From Flavobacterium endophyticum (GTDB taxonomy: Bacteria; Bacteroidota; Bacteroidia; Flavobacteriales; Flavobacteriaceae), in the NCBI RefSeq assembly GCF_003634455.1, contig NZ_RBLC01000003.1:186001-250000 (forward strand): 64,000 nucleotides of DNA, given 5' to 3'. Shown here piece by piece: positions 7,898 to 18,878 of the stretch; position 1 is the stretch's first letter, and the number at the start of each line of letters is the position of its first letter. Both the position numbers and the translations under genes were made by a program. A model generated the notes under the pieces. That model did not search any database, was not told where the DNA came from, and saw only the letters and a list, made by a program, of their open reading frames with translations.

Positions 7898-10567
7898 TTA
7901 GTTTTTCTTATTGACTACTTTCTCTGTTTTTGCGCCTTCATCGGTAAGGATTTTAATATAGTATACACCGTTGGCATACGCTGAAAGATCTAAGCTTGTA
8001 TTGTTTTCTCCAAGCAATTGAGTCATCAATATTCTTCCTTGCGCATCGAATAGCTGTACAGAACGGATTATACCATCTGCTTTCACATTCAGCAGCTTGC
8101 TTACAGGGTTCGGATAAATCATGATTGATTTGTCTACTTCATGCTCTCCTACTGATAATGCTTTGAAAATAGTGGTTGCATCGTTGGTTATTACTGGAGA
8201 ATTATAATCGAAATAAATGCCCACCCTATGTGAAACAGTACTTTCCGCTGAAAGGTCTTGTTTCGATTTGATCTTCAATAAAATATTGCCATGTCCGCCA
8301 GAATCTATAGAAACATTTTTCAGAATGAACTCTGCTAGATTGCCTTTTACATTAGCCCTTGTCATTTTATGAGAGGTATTTAATATCTGTATGCTGGAAG
8401 CATCGTATTCCGCATCATTAATTTCATCGCGGATGACTATGTTTTGAGCTGCAGCTGTTCCTGTATTTTCAAAACGGATTAAATAGTGAAGATAATCTCC
8501 TATTTCTGAAGGTGGAACAATATCACCTTGAAGACATTGTATATCGTTCGGATCATACGAACCTACCACAGTCTGGCGGAGCGCAAAGGAGTTGTCAGCC
8601 ATATTTTCATCGCCATTTGGCAACGTAACAGAGGCTGTAAAATTCAGCACATCATTAATATTTACAGGGTTGCCATCGGTAGGCCTGTTGATATTCATCG
8701 TCACATTAAAGCTTCTGGCTTCAAAAGGATGCAGGTTTGTGTAATCCCAGCTAATCCTTCCAAGGCCCTGAGAGCGTTCAGTCGGAGTTGAAGATACAAA
8801 GCTCATAAGATTTTGATTATACAGCAGCGTTATTCCTGAAGTCTGTGATATTGTTTGGTTTCCGTTGTTTTTGTAAACTACTTTATAAACCGCATCAAAC
8901 CCTGGCCTTGCCGGAACAATTGGCGCAATAGCAATTTCGACATCTGGGTGCGTACCGTTAGGCGTAATACAGAAGTTCTGCGTATAGACCGTGTTGTCTA
9001 CATCTGGAAAATTGACCACGGCGTTCGTTGGGCCAAAAGAAAAGAACGAAGCGTTTTCAGTAGCAGGAGTTACCGTAAACGTACCCTCCTGAGTATAAAA
9101 AGCATAGTTTGTTTCTGAATTTAAAAAGACGGCTTCTTCTTCTGTCCCATCGCTTATTTTCATTTTTATAAAAGGCTGTGCAGCATCACTAGCATCGCAT
9201 CCGTTGCCATTTGCATCCAATCTGACAATGCCTGTAATCGTGTTATAGTCACCGCCAGGAGTAAAAGTACAATAAGGAGAAACGGATATATTCGCCCCTA
9301 ACCCTGAGAAGAAACTTTGCAATAGCTCGCTTTCTTCTTCGTCTGAGCAAACATAAGCCAAGCTTGGCGTATTTTGAAATTCAAATCCAATGATCGGAAT
9401 TTCTGTAAAAGAAGTACCATTTTTCAAATTAACTGTTGCCAGCAAAGAATTGTTCTCGCAAGACAAAAAAGTTACATGAGGCGAATGGCTCATATCTAGC
9501 GCTGTAATTGCATTGTTACCACAAAGGATTCTAACAAGACTATCTAGTCCCTGCGTGCCTATGGCCGTAATCGCATTGTTGCTACAATCTAAATATTCAA
9601 GGTTTGTCAATCCTGACAAATCTAGAGCAACAAGATCATTATAACCGCACATCAGAGAAGTCATGCTGGTGAGATTCGAGACATTGAGAGATGTTAATTG
9701 GTTAGCACCACATTCTAATGTTACTAAGTTGTCAGAATTTAAAAGATCCAGAGAAGACAGCAGATTGCTATGGCAACTCAGAAAAACCAAATTTGGAAAT
9801 GGTGACAAATCCAAAGACGTAAGACCAATCGAATTGCATGATAATTTCTTTAATGAGGTTAATGAAGAAATATTTAGCGATGCAAGATTGTTATAGGAAT
9901 AATCAAAATTCTCCAGACTCACTAAAGGCGTGACATCTAAAGAAGAAAGAAGGTTCAAACTGCAATCCAACGATTTTAAATTCACGAGTCCTGAAAGATT
10001 CAGGCTCGATATATCAGAAATGCTGCAATCCAATTCTATCAGATTTGTTAGCGAAGAGAGATTTAAAGATGTTAGATTATTACGCCCGCACTTCAGGGTT
10101 TTCAATCCCGTTAGTCCGGCAAGATTTAGAGAAGTAAGCTGTCCTGCCATAAGCCTACAATCCAAATAAGACAAGTTAACAAGTCCTGCCAAATTCAGAG
10201 AAGAAATCATATTGTCGTAGCATTCTACAAATTCAAGACTAGTATTGCCCGAAAGATCGAGCGTTTGTATTGTATTATGTCCGCATTTAAGTGCTTTTAA
10301 ATTTGAAAAAGCATCAATCCCAAGCAGATGAAAAATATTGGAAGAAGAAATGTCTAATTCAACAACTTGTAATGCTTCGCTTGCTTGGATTTCCCCGTCC
10401 TGATTAGCATCAATTCGTATCGGATTGCCACTGTTATCCTTCGCAATGGCGTTAGAACTATCGGCAGCAAGTAATTTGTTTTTAAAAGATGAGTCAAGGA
10501 TATAAACGTTTTGCGCGTTTATAAATCCATAAAAGAAAAGCAACCCATAAAGTAATAGTCTTTTCAT
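7898..10567 (-). CDS. T9SS-secreted leucine-rich-repeat surface protein
   Basis: The protein has 889 residues. A signal peptide (MKRLLLYGLLFFYGFINAQ) is followed, at about residues 65-405, by roughly 16 leucine-rich repeats of about 21 residues (pattern LTSLNLSSLTNLIELDCS). A beta-sandwich region with a DUF11/DUF7619-like segment (YDPNDIQCLQGDIVPPSEIGDYL region, near residue 680) comes next. The last 75 residues are a type A T9SS sorting domain (IYPNPVSKLLNVKADG to the C-terminal VVNKKN). It should be exported through the outer membrane and either released or anchored at the surface. Upstream lie a TATATTTG box and a paired AATTCTA repeat matching those near the adjacent LytTR operon. Ligand unknown. 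Confidence 0.9.
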   Translation of the reverse strand: MKRLLLYGLLFFYGFINAQNVYILDSSFKNKLLAADSSNAIAKDNSGNPIRIDANQDGEIQASEALQVVELDISSSNIFHLLGIDAFSNLKALKCGHNTIQTLDLSGNTSLEFVECYDNMISSLNLAGLVNLSYLDCRLMAGQLTSLNLAGLTGLKTLKCGRNNLTSLNLSSLTNLIELDCSISDISSLNLSGLVNLKSLDCSLNLLSSLDVTPLVSLENFDYSYNNLASLNISSLTSLKKLSCNSIGLTSLDLSPFPNLVFLSCHSNLLSSLDLLNSDNLVTLECGANQLTSLNVSNLTSMTSLMCGYNDLVALDLSGLTNLEYLDCSNNAITAIGTQGLDSLVRILCGNNAITALDMSHSPHVTFLSCENNSLLATVNLKNGTSFTEIPIIGFEFQNTPSLAYVCSDEEESELLQSFFSGLGANISVSPYCTFTPGGDYNTITGIVRLDANGNGCDASDAAQPFIKMKISDGTEEEAVFLNSETNYAFYTQEGTFTVTPATENASFFSFGPTNAVVNFPDVDNTVYTQNFCITPNGTHPDVEIAIAPIVPARPGFDAVYKVVYKNNGNQTISQTSGITLLYNQNLMSFVSSTPTERSQGLGRISWDYTNLHPFEARSFNVTMNINRPTDGNPVNINDVLNFTASVTLPNGDENMADNSFALRQTVVGSYDPNDIQCLQGDIVPPSEIGDYLHYLIRFENTGTAAAQNIVIRDEINDAEYDASSIQILNTSHKMTRANVKGNLAEFILKNVSIDSGGHGNILLKIKSKQDLSAESTVSHRVGIYFDYNSPVITNDATTIFKALSVGEHEVDKSIMIYPNPVSKLLNVKADGIIRSVQLFDAQGRILMTQLLGENNTSLDLSAYANGVYYIKILTDEGAKTEKVVNKKN

Positions 10568-10607
10568 ATAACCATCATTTTTAGCTTTTTACCTAAATAT
10601 ATATTTC

Positions 10608-10615
10608 CAAATATA
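10608..10615 (-). promoter_or_regulatory. -7 promoter element of the LRR gene
   Basis: TATATTTG on the minus strand is an exact TAnnTTTG match, 30 bp downstream of the proximal AATTCTA repeat. No TTG is present at -33, which fits an activator-dependent promoter. Confidence 0.55.
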
Positions 10616-10645
10616 ATAAAGTAGGTGTTAAAAAAAGAATTTAAC

Positions 10646-10673
10646 TAGAATTTTGTGATTTTGAGTTAGAATT
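10646..10673 (-). promoter_or_regulatory. candidate LytTR-regulator binding site (site A)
   Basis: On the minus strand AATTCTA occurs twice with a 21-bp period (complement of 10667-10673 and of 10646-10652). The core lies 30 bp upstream of the LRR gene's -7 box. LytTR proteins are known to bind pairs of direct repeats about two helical turns apart. Sites B (13509-13536) and C (15113-15140) share core, period and orientation. Confidence 0.6.
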
Positions 10674-10675
10674 CG

Positions 10676-11437
10676 CTAAATCAATTTCAACAATTCTTGC
10701 AATCGTTCTTTTTTTCGTTGCGAGATTGGGAGCTTGCTATTGTCGGCCATAATCACATAGCCACCGTCTTTTTTGATGTAGGATTTCAGGCAAGAAAGGT
10801 TGATTAAATGGGACTGATGGATTCTTTCGAATCCGTGCTCCCCTAATAATTCCTCATATTCTTTCAGTGTTTTCGAAATCAATATGGGCTTGCCGTTCTT
10901 GACATAGAATTTAGTGTAATTGTCTTCGGATTCGCACCGTATGATATCGCTGACTTCCAACAGATGTATGCCATCTGCTGTAGAAAGCGCTATTCTTTTA
11001 AAATTATCGACTTTTTTCCTGATGTTTTCCAACAGCAAGTCAATGTGTGCGTAGTTATCGTTTTTTTCTAAAGCATTTTTGATCTTTTCAATAACCTTCT
11101 CTAATTCTTCGGGATCAACAGGCTTTAAAAGGAAATCTAAAGCGCTGAAACGAAATGCTTTGATTGCATACTCTTCATGGGCCGTAACAAAAACAATATG
11201 AGAAGATGATTTGCCGTTCTTCTGGGCTAGTTTTTCTAAAATATCAAAACCGGTACCGTCTGTAAGCTGGATATCCAAAAAGACTACTTGCGGCTTAAGG
11301 CTGTCAATAGCCTTAATGCCTGTTTTTACGCTGTCTGCTTCTCCTAATATCTTAATTTCTGGCGCATAGCGATTCAACAGGCTTTTCATCCCGTTTCTTA
11401 AATTGCTATCATCATCAATCAATAAAGCTGTTATCAT
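10676..11437 (-). CDS. LytTR-family response regulator
   Basis: The protein has 253 residues. The N-terminal receiver domain (about 1-120) has the acidic pocket LIDDDS, the phospho-acceptor Asp in VVFLDIQLTDGTGF and the conserved Lys in LLKPVDPEE. The C-terminal LytTR DNA-binding domain (about 145-250) shows IIRCESEDNYTKFYV, FERIHQSHLINL and LPISQRKKERLQEL. It belongs to the AlgR/AgrA/LytR class, which binds direct repeats. It starts 3 bp after the kinase stop, so the two form an operon. The LRR gene lies downstream and carries a candidate binding site that abuts this gene's stop codon. Confidence 0.95.
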   Translation of the reverse strand: MITALLIDDDSNLRNGMKSLLNRYAPEIKILGEADSVKTGIKAIDSLKPQVVFLDIQLTDGTGFDILEKLAQKNGKSSSHIVFVTAHEEYAIKAFRFSALDFLLKPVDPEELEKVIEKIKNALEKNDNYAHIDLLLENIRKKVDNFKRIALSTADGIHLLEVSDIIRCESEDNYTKFYVKNGKPILISKTLKEYEELLGEHGFERIHQSHLINLSCLKSYIKKDGGYVIMADNSKLPISQRKKERLQELLKLI

Positions 11438-11440
11438 ATT

Positions 11441-13408
11441 CTATTTGATGTATTGTATTGGCAGGTACAGAATCACTTCTGTGCCTTTTGGATTTCCATG
11501 ATCGTCTTTTAATTCTTTTATCTCGACTTTTGAAGTCTTTGACGTGACGGCTTCCATCATTTCGAGTCGCTTTCTCGTAATATCTAAAGCCATTGATTTA
11601 TGAATAGAAACAGACGATGCTTTTAATTCTTGTGATTTTTCAAAACCAATACCATTGTCAACAATCGTACAGATCAAGCTTTCACCTTGCAATAAAAATT
11701 CGATATCAATTTTACCGACTTCTTTTTTAGGTATCAATCCATGAAGGATCGCATTCTCTACAAAAGGTTGCAATAAAAGAGGCGGCAGCGCCACATCGTC
11801 TTCTATCTCATCACTTTTGGTGATGCTGAAATTAAACATTTTATCGGAACGAAGCTGCTCCAGTTCCAAATAATTTTGCAGGCCTTCGATTTCCTTGTCG
11901 ATTGGGATTAACGATTCTTTGGAATACTCCAGCGTCAATCGCATTAATTTGGAGAACTTTGAAAGGTATTTAATTGCCGAATCTGTACCGTTCTGTACAA
12001 TAAAGCTGGAAATCGAACCGAGGCAATTAAACACAAAATGCGGATTCATTTGAAGATGAAGCGCTTTTTGTTCGTATTCTGCTAATTCTTTCTGAAGTGT
12101 CAGTGTTTTTTTCAGCTGCATCCTATTATAGATAAGGAAGATGATTCCAAAAAACAGAAGGACTAGCAATGCTCCGAAAATAGTCTGAAGCCTATACCTT
12201 TTATTTTGTTCTTTAAAAAGCAATTCTTTCTTTTCATGAGCTTCTTCTTGCAGTGCCTCTCTTTTTTCAAAGTCGAAGTTCATTTCTGCCTGCACGCTTT
12301 TTCTGATATTCTCATGGCTGATAAGGCTGTCTTTTGCAGTGGTATACAGCTTATAATGCTGGAAGGCAAGAATCGGATTGTTTTGTGCTTCATAAATAGC
12401 ACTTATCAGCTTTTGAGAATTCATGGTCTGCTCTAAAACATCTAGTTCTTTTGCCAGACGCAGCGCATTATTTGCATTCTCTAAAGCCTCATTGTATTTC
12501 TTTTGGCTAAAATAAAAATTCCCAAGATGTGAATAGGTATCCGAAATTCCGAATTTATCATCTATCGATCTGAATTCGGCAATGGCTTTGTTCCAGTTTT
12601 CTAGAGCCATTGTCGGATTTCCTGTCTGTGAATAATAAGAACCTAAGTTATTGTATAATTCTCCGAGTCCTCTGACATCCTTGCTCTTGTCGAATGTATT
12701 TTTTGATTTTGTATAATATTCGAGCGCTTTGGGATAGTTTTTCTGCCTTAAATAGATGTTGCCGATATTCGTAGTGGTAATACCGACCGTCATATCGCCT
12801 GTTTTTTCTTGAAGTTTTTGGGCCTTTATAAAATAGTCTAAGGCTTTGAAATCTTCTTTGAGCGCTTGGTAGACGATTCCGATATTATTATAAATCCGAG
12901 CCATCCGCCCTTCGTCCTTGATTTCTTCATATACTTTTACCGCTTTCAAATGATACTGCAGAGCCTTCGCATAGTTGCTTTGTTCTGAAAAAACAATTCC
13001 TAAGCTTCCATATGCACGAGCCAGGCCTTTTTTAATTTCTAATCTATTTTTAGCATCGGAGGTAATTTCTGTTTCGAAGATATTCTGCGCATTATAAAAA
13101 TGGTCAAGGGCGGCAGCATATTTCCCAAGAATAACATTCACATTTCCTAAATTCAAATAGGCATTGCCTTCTTCAATTTTATATTTGATTCTTTGGGAGA
13201 GTTCTAGAGCTTTAGTAGCATACTCCTGCATCATTTTGGGATCGCTCGACATATATTCTGTCGCGATAGCATTAAGGAGTACGGTCCTGTCGATATCGTT
13301 TTTAGAATGCTCCAAAACCCCTTTTAGGCTGTCAATAGTCTTTTCTTGTGAATAGAAATCAGCATAAAACAGTATAAAAAAGCAGATAAATAGGGCTTTT
13401 AACTTCAT
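11441..13408 (-). CDS. TPR-containing sensor histidine kinase, LytS/YehU-type (His_kinase family)
   Basis: The protein has 655 residues. A signal peptide (MKLKALFICFFILFYADFYSQ) precedes about seven tetratricopeptide repeats between residues 45 and 370, predicted to be periplasmic. One membrane helix follows near 406-426 (TIFGALLVLLFFGIIFLIY). The cytoplasmic part has the His_kinase motif LHLQMNPHFVFNCLGSI with the phospho-accepting His, then an ATPase domain with LLLQPFVENAILHGL (N box) and VDNGIGFE (G box). It is the expected partner of the LytTR regulator 3 bp downstream. An upstream direct repeat (site B) suggests autoregulation. Confidence 0.93.
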   Translation of the reverse strand: MKLKALFICFFILFYADFYSQEKTIDSLKGVLEHSKNDIDRTVLLNAIATEYMSSDPKMMQEYATKALELSQRIKYKIEEGNAYLNLGNVNVILGKYAAALDHFYNAQNIFETEITSDAKNRLEIKKGLARAYGSLGIVFSEQSNYAKALQYHLKAVKVYEEIKDEGRMARIYNNIGIVYQALKEDFKALDYFIKAQKLQEKTGDMTVGITTTNIGNIYLRQKNYPKALEYYTKSKNTFDKSKDVRGLGELYNNLGSYYSQTGNPTMALENWNKAIAEFRSIDDKFGISDTYSHLGNFYFSQKKYNEALENANNALRLAKELDVLEQTMNSQKLISAIYEAQNNPILAFQHYKLYTTAKDSLISHENIRKSVQAEMNFDFEKREALQEEAHEKKELLFKEQNKRYRLQTIFGALLVLLFFGIIFLIYNRMQLKKTLTLQKELAEYEQKALHLQMNPHFVFNCLGSISSFIVQNGTDSAIKYLSKFSKLMRLTLEYSKESLIPIDKEIEGLQNYLELEQLRSDKMFNFSITKSDEIEDDVALPPLLLQPFVENAILHGLIPKKEVGKIDIEFLLQGESLICTIVDNGIGFEKSQELKASSVSIHKSMALDITRKRLEMMEAVTSKTSKVEIKELKDDHGNPKGTEVILYLPIQYIK

Positions 13409-13469
13409 TCTAAAACGTTTTTTATCTCTTAAAATGCAATGATATGCTTTTTAAAAACAATGACATAAA

Positions 13470-13477
13470 CAAAAATA
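13470..13477 (-). promoter_or_regulatory. -7 promoter element of the kinase/LytTR operon
   Basis: TATTTTTG on the minus strand is an exact TAnnTTTG match 62 bp upstream of the kinase ATG and 31 bp downstream of the proximal AATTCTA repeat. This is almost the same geometry as at the LRR gene. No -33 TTG is present. Confidence 0.55.
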
Positions 13478-13508
13478 ACATTTCCACAGTGCCACTAGCG
13501 ACCAGACT

Positions 13509-13536
13509 TAGAATTCGATGGTTTCAAATTAGAATT
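13509..13536 (-). promoter_or_regulatory. candidate LytTR-regulator binding site (site B)
   Basis: On the minus strand AATTCTA recurs with a 21-bp period (complement of 13530-13536 and of 13509-13515), and the spacer ends in AAACCATCG, as at site C. It lies between the eno terminator and the kinase promoter, oriented toward the kinase, and suggests feedback control of the operon. Confidence 0.6.
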
Positions 13537-13545
13537 TGATTTCAT

Positions 13546-13580
13546 AAAAAAACCCTTTTAGAAGTTGAAATCTAAAAGGG
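13546..13580 (-). terminator. intrinsic terminator of eno
   Basis: The inverted repeat CCCTTTTAGA / TCTAAAAGGG, read on the minus strand, is followed by seven T residues. It lies about 25 bp past the eno stop. Confidence 0.85.
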
Positions 13581-13604
13581 CTTATAGTTCTAAAGATAAC
13601 TAAA

Positions 13605-15008
<1,404 letters not shown>

Positions 15009-15112
15009 TTAGCAATTAGTATTTCTTTTTTGCATTTAATCGTTTTTTGATTTGGACTTTGCTTGCAAAAAAGGGTTATAAATTGCCTTGTACGTTCTTT
15101 CTTATTTTTACG

Positions 15113-15140
15113 AATTCTAAATCAAAACCATCGAATTCTA
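15113..15140 (+). promoter_or_regulatory. candidate LytTR-regulator binding site (site C)
   Basis: AATTCTA at 15113-15119 and 15134-15140 forms a direct repeat with a 21-bp period. The shared longer unit is CGAATTCTAAATC, and the spacer ends in AAACCATCG as at site B. It is oriented toward the T9SS gene, 67 bp before its ATG. Confidence 0.6.
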
Positions 15141-15207
15141 AATCACAATTGTATTTCACTCATAAAATGCACATATTAGATTCTTGTTAATCAAACAACT
15201 AACTAAT

Positions 15208-18200
15208 ATGAAAAAACAACTATTTTTATTTGCCTTATTTGCTTTTTATTGGCAGACGTATGCGCAAGCGCCTAGCAATGACAACTGTGCAAATGCAGTT
15301 TCACTAAGTGTAAATCCTGGTCTTAATTGTACGGGAGGAACTTCTGGAACCTTATCTGGAGCAACCGATTCTGGGTTCGAAGCGGATACTGGAGATGCAG
15401 ACGATGATGTCTGGTACTCTTTCGTGGCAACGGCCACAGCTCACAAAATTAGCTTATCGAATGTAGAAGGCGACGAAACTGATCTTGCTCATGAAGTGAT
15501 GGGCGGTACTTGCGGATCCTTGACTATATTAAGCTCTGCAGATCTAGATTCTAGTATTGTTTCTGGACTTACTGTTGGCACAACCTATTATGTAAGGGTC
15601 TATAGCTATTATGACGATCCTGCATCTACAACTTTTGACATCTGTGTCAGCACGCTGCCGGCTCTTACCAATGACAATTGTGCTACAGCCATTGCTTTAA
15701 CGGCAAATCCAAACCTAACTTGTTCTTCAATGGGCAGCGGTATTTTGGTTGGCGCTACCGATTCTGGAATAGAAACCGAGACCGGAACTGCAGACGATGA
15801 CGTTTGGTATAGCTTTGTAGCAACAGCGGCTTCCCACAGAATCAGCCTGAAAGATGTAGAAGGTGACACTACTGACTTAGTACATGAAGTTCTGGGCGGA
15901 ACTTGTGGAACCTTGGCAGTCTTAAGCTCAAGCGACAACGACACAAGCCTTATTTCTGGATTGACCGTAGGCACTACGTATTATATAAGAGTATTCAGCT
16001 ACGGATCTGATCCTGCTGTAACTACTTTTAACATCTGCATCACCACATTGCCGACCTTAACTAATGATGAATGTACCGATGCCATTGCTCTTACTGTAAA
16101 TACGGATGCGTCTTGCTCTTCTAGAACGGGAGGAATCTTGGCTGGCGCTACAGATTCAGGAATCACGACAGCCACTGGAAGTGCGGATGATGATGTATGG
16201 TATAGCTTTGTAGCTACAGCAACTTCGCATAGAATCAAAATATTAGATGCAGAAGGTGATTTGACAGATCTTGTTCATGAAGTAATGGATGGCGCCTGCG
16301 GATCGTTGGTTACCTTGACTTCAAATGATAACGATTCAAGCCTTGCTACGGGACTGACTGTAGGTACTACCTATTATATACGCGTTTTTAGTTATAGCGA
16401 TACAGTTCCTGAATCGACAACTTTTAATATCTGCGTAGGTGTTCCGCCTGCAGCTCCGGCTAACGACGATTGTACGGGCGCTATTTCGATTGCTGTAAAT
16501 ACTAACAATTCTTGTACTTTAAGAACATCTGGAACTGTAGTAAGCGCAACAGATTCAGGGGAAGTGGTTAGCGGTGTTGGAACAGCCGATGATGATGTAT
16601 GGTTTACTTTTACTGCTACAGCAACTTCACACAGGATAAAACTACTAAATGTAGAAGGTGATGAAACGGATCTTGTACATGAAGTATTGGAAGGATCTTG
16701 CGGCGGACAGTTATTGAGCCTACAGGCAAGCGATAGCGATTCGAGCTTAATTACTGGGCTGACTATAGGCACTACCTACTATCTTAGAGTATTCACTTAT
16801 GGAGATAGCGGAGCAGAATCAACTACTTTTGATGTCTGTATCGGAATTCCTCCTACGGCTCCTGCAAACGACGAATGTGCGGGCGCAGTGGCACTGACGG
16901 TTAATTCTGATTTATTGTGTACATCAAAAACTGCCGGAACATTAGTTAGCGCTACCAATTCTGGTATTGGTGCTGACACTGGAACAGCTGATGATGACGT
17001 TTGGTTTAGCTTTGTAGCAACTTCTACGACTCACAAAATCAGTTTGCTGAATTCAAATGGAGACCAAACAGATCTGGTACATGAAGTGATGGATGGAAAT
17101 TGTACTGCATTGACAATCTTAAATAGCAGCGATGATGATATAAGCACAGCCTCTGGACTTACTATCGGCACGACCTATTATGTAAGGGTATTCAGTTATG
17201 GCACAAATGCTCCTGAATCGACAACTTTTGATATCTGTATCGGTACCTTGCCTCCAGCTCCGGCAAATGACGAATGTACAGGCGCGGTAGTACTTACCGT
17301 AAATCCTGATTTGTCTTGCACAGCAACAACAGCAGGTACATTAGCCAGCGCTACAGATTCTGGAGTAGAAACAGAAAACGGCGAGGCAGATGATGACGTA
17401 TGGTATAGCTTTGTAGCAACAGCAACTTCTCATAAAATCAGTATACTTAACGTAGAAGGCGACATAACTTATCTCGTACATGAGTTAATGGATGGAACCT
17501 GTACATCGTTAATAAGCTTAGATAACAGTACTTCTGAGTCTAGCTTTGCGACAGGATTAACTGTAGGCGCGACATATTACGTAAGGGTATATAGCTATTA
17601 CGATGATATTCCGGAATCAACTACATTTGATATCTGTATAGGATCACAGCCTCCAGCTCCAGCAAATGATGATTGTACTGCTGCTGTAGCGCTTACGGTT
17701 AACACAGATGGGTCTTGCACTGCAAAAACAGCAGGTACGATAGCTGGAGCAACAGACTCTGGAGAGGGAGATAATGGTTCTGGGACTCCAGATGACGACG
17801 TTTGGTATACTTTTGTAGCAACAGCTACTTCTCATAAAATCAGCTTATTGGATGTAGATGGCGATCCGTCTGATCTAGTTCATGAAGTGCTGCAAGGAAT
17901 GTGTGGCGGACAGTTGGAAAGCTTAAACGTTAGCGATCCGGATTCAAGTATTATTTCTGGATTGGTTGTTGGCACTACGTATTATGTAAGAGTATTTAGT
18001 TATGGTGAAGATATTATCGGATCGACTACTTTTGATATCTGTGTGGGCATTTTGCCTCCTCCTCCAGCCAACGACGATTGCGCCAATGCCATAACGCTTA
18101 CTGCAGCTACTACGTATGCAGGCGGAGCTGTAAATTCAACTATCATCGGAGCTACAGATTCAGCAGCCACAACTTCTATTCCTGATCCGGATTGCGCTAG

Positions 18201-18750
18201 CTATAGCGGTGGTGATGTTTGGTATAAGGTGGTTATTCCTGCGGATGGAAAACTTACAATTCAAACTGGAAACCCTACTGGTTCTAGTGATACTTCTTTC
18301 GATTCTGGCCTAGCCGTTTATTCTGGTACTTGTGATGCTCTTGAATTGGTGGAATGTGATGATGATTCTGGTTCGTCTGGAAACTATTCAAGAATCAACT
18401 TGACAGGAAGAACTCCTGGAGAAATAGTCTATATCAGGGTATGGGAGTATTCGAATGACGAAGAAGAACTGTTTTCTATAGGAGCTTGGAGCCCGACATT
18501 GAGCACTCCTGCATTTGACAGCACGAACTTTAGAGCCTATCCAAACCCAGTAAGTGGCGTTTTAAACCTATCATATGACCAAGATATTTCTGATGTCCAA
18601 GTATTTAATTTATTAGGACAAAATGTAGCTTCAAAAGTCATTAATAGTACCGAAGGAAAAATTGATATGTCTGCGCTTCCTACGGGATCGTACTTGGTAA
18701 AAGTGACGTCTCAAGGACAGACAAAAACAATAAAGGTGGTGAAACAATAA
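15208..18750 (+). CDS. T9SS-secreted protein with eight tandem ~133-residue domains
   Basis: The ATG at 15208 gives a signal peptide (MKKQLFLFALFAFYWQTYAQ) and 1180 residues. Eight tandem domains start near residues 24, 155, 286, 419, 554, 687, 820 and 955. Each begins with an N-D-(N/D/E)-C motif and, in the first seven, contains DDDVW(Y/F)(S/T)F and GLTVGTTYYVRVFSY. The first seven are closely alike; the eighth is divergent. The fold resembles the pre-peptidase C-terminal or other beta-sandwich domains of bacterial exoproteins, but I do not recognise a named family. A type A T9SS sorting domain (AYPNPVSGVLNLSY to KTIKVVKQ) ends the protein. Two conserved Cys per domain suggest disulfides. 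A repeat matching the LytTR-operon sites lies upstream. The role may be adhesive. Confidence 0.88.
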   Translation: MKKQLFLFALFAFYWQTYAQAPSNDNCANAVSLSVNPGLNCTGGTSGTLSGATDSGFEADTGDADDDVWYSFVATATAHKISLSNVEGDETDLAHEVMGGTCGSLTILSSADLDSSIVSGLTVGTTYYVRVYSYYDDPASTTFDICVSTLPALTNDNCATAIALTANPNLTCSSMGSGILVGATDSGIETETGTADDDVWYSFVATAASHRISLKDVEGDTTDLVHEVLGGTCGTLAVLSSSDNDTSLISGLTVGTTYYIRVFSYGSDPAVTTFNICITTLPTLTNDECTDAIALTVNTDASCSSRTGGILAGATDSGITTATGSADDDVWYSFVATATSHRIKILDAEGDLTDLVHEVMDGACGSLVTLTSNDNDSSLATGLTVGTTYYIRVFSYSDTVPESTTFNICVGVPPAAPANDDCTGAISIAVNTNNSCTLRTSGTVVSATDSGEVVSGVGTADDDVWFTFTATATSHRIKLLNVEGDETDLVHEVLEGSCGGQLLSLQASDSDSSLITGLTIGTTYYLRVFTYGDSGAESTTFDVCIGIPPTAPANDECAGAVALTVNSDLLCTSKTAGTLVSATNSGIGADTGTADDDVWFSFVATSTTHKISLLNSNGDQTDLVHEVMDGNCTALTILNSSDDDISTASGLTIGTTYYVRVFSYGTNAPESTTFDICIGTLPPAPANDECTGAVVLTVNPDLSCTATTAGTLASATDSGVETENGEADDDVWYSFVATATSHKISILNVEGDITYLVHELMDGTCTSLISLDNSTSESSFATGLTVGATYYVRVYSYYDDIPESTTFDICIGSQPPAPANDDCTAAVALTVNTDGSCTAKTAGTIAGATDSGEGDNGSGTPDDDVWYTFVATATSHKISLLDVDGDPSDLVHEVLQGMCGGQLESLNVSDPDSSIISGLVVGTTYYVRVFSYGEDIIGSTTFDICVGILPPPPANDDCANAITLTAATTYAGGAVNSTIIGATDSAATTSIPDPDCASYSGGDVWYKVVIPADGKLTIQTGNPTGSSDTSFDSGLAVYSGTCDALELVECDDDSGSSGNYSRINLTGRTPGEIVYIRVWEYSNDEEELFSIGAWSPTLSTPAFDSTNFRAYPNPVSGVLNLSYDQDISDVQVFNLLGQNVASKVINSTEGKIDMSALPTGSYLVKVTSQGQTKTIKVVKQ

Positions 18751-18771
18751 TAATCCTAAGTACCACAAATT

Positions 18772-18802
18772 GAAAGAGCCACTTACAGTGGCTCTTTTTT
18801 TT
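18772..18802 (+). terminator. intrinsic terminator of the eight-domain gene
   Basis: The perfect stem AAAGAGCCACT / AGTGGCTCTTT with a 3-nt loop is followed by further T residues, about 22 bp past the stop. Confidence 0.9.
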
Positions 18803-18842
18803 GGCTGGCTGTCAAGCAATACAGATTCAATTTATAGCAAAC

Positions 18843-18871
18843 AAAAAAAAGACGCTTTACAGCGTCTTTTT
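18843..18871 (-). terminator. intrinsic terminator of carA
   Basis: The stem AAAAGACGCT / AGCGTCTTTT with a TTAC loop has an A-run before and T-run after, so it can act on both strands. It lies just past the carA stop. Confidence 0.88.
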
Positions 18872-18878
18872 ATACTAG

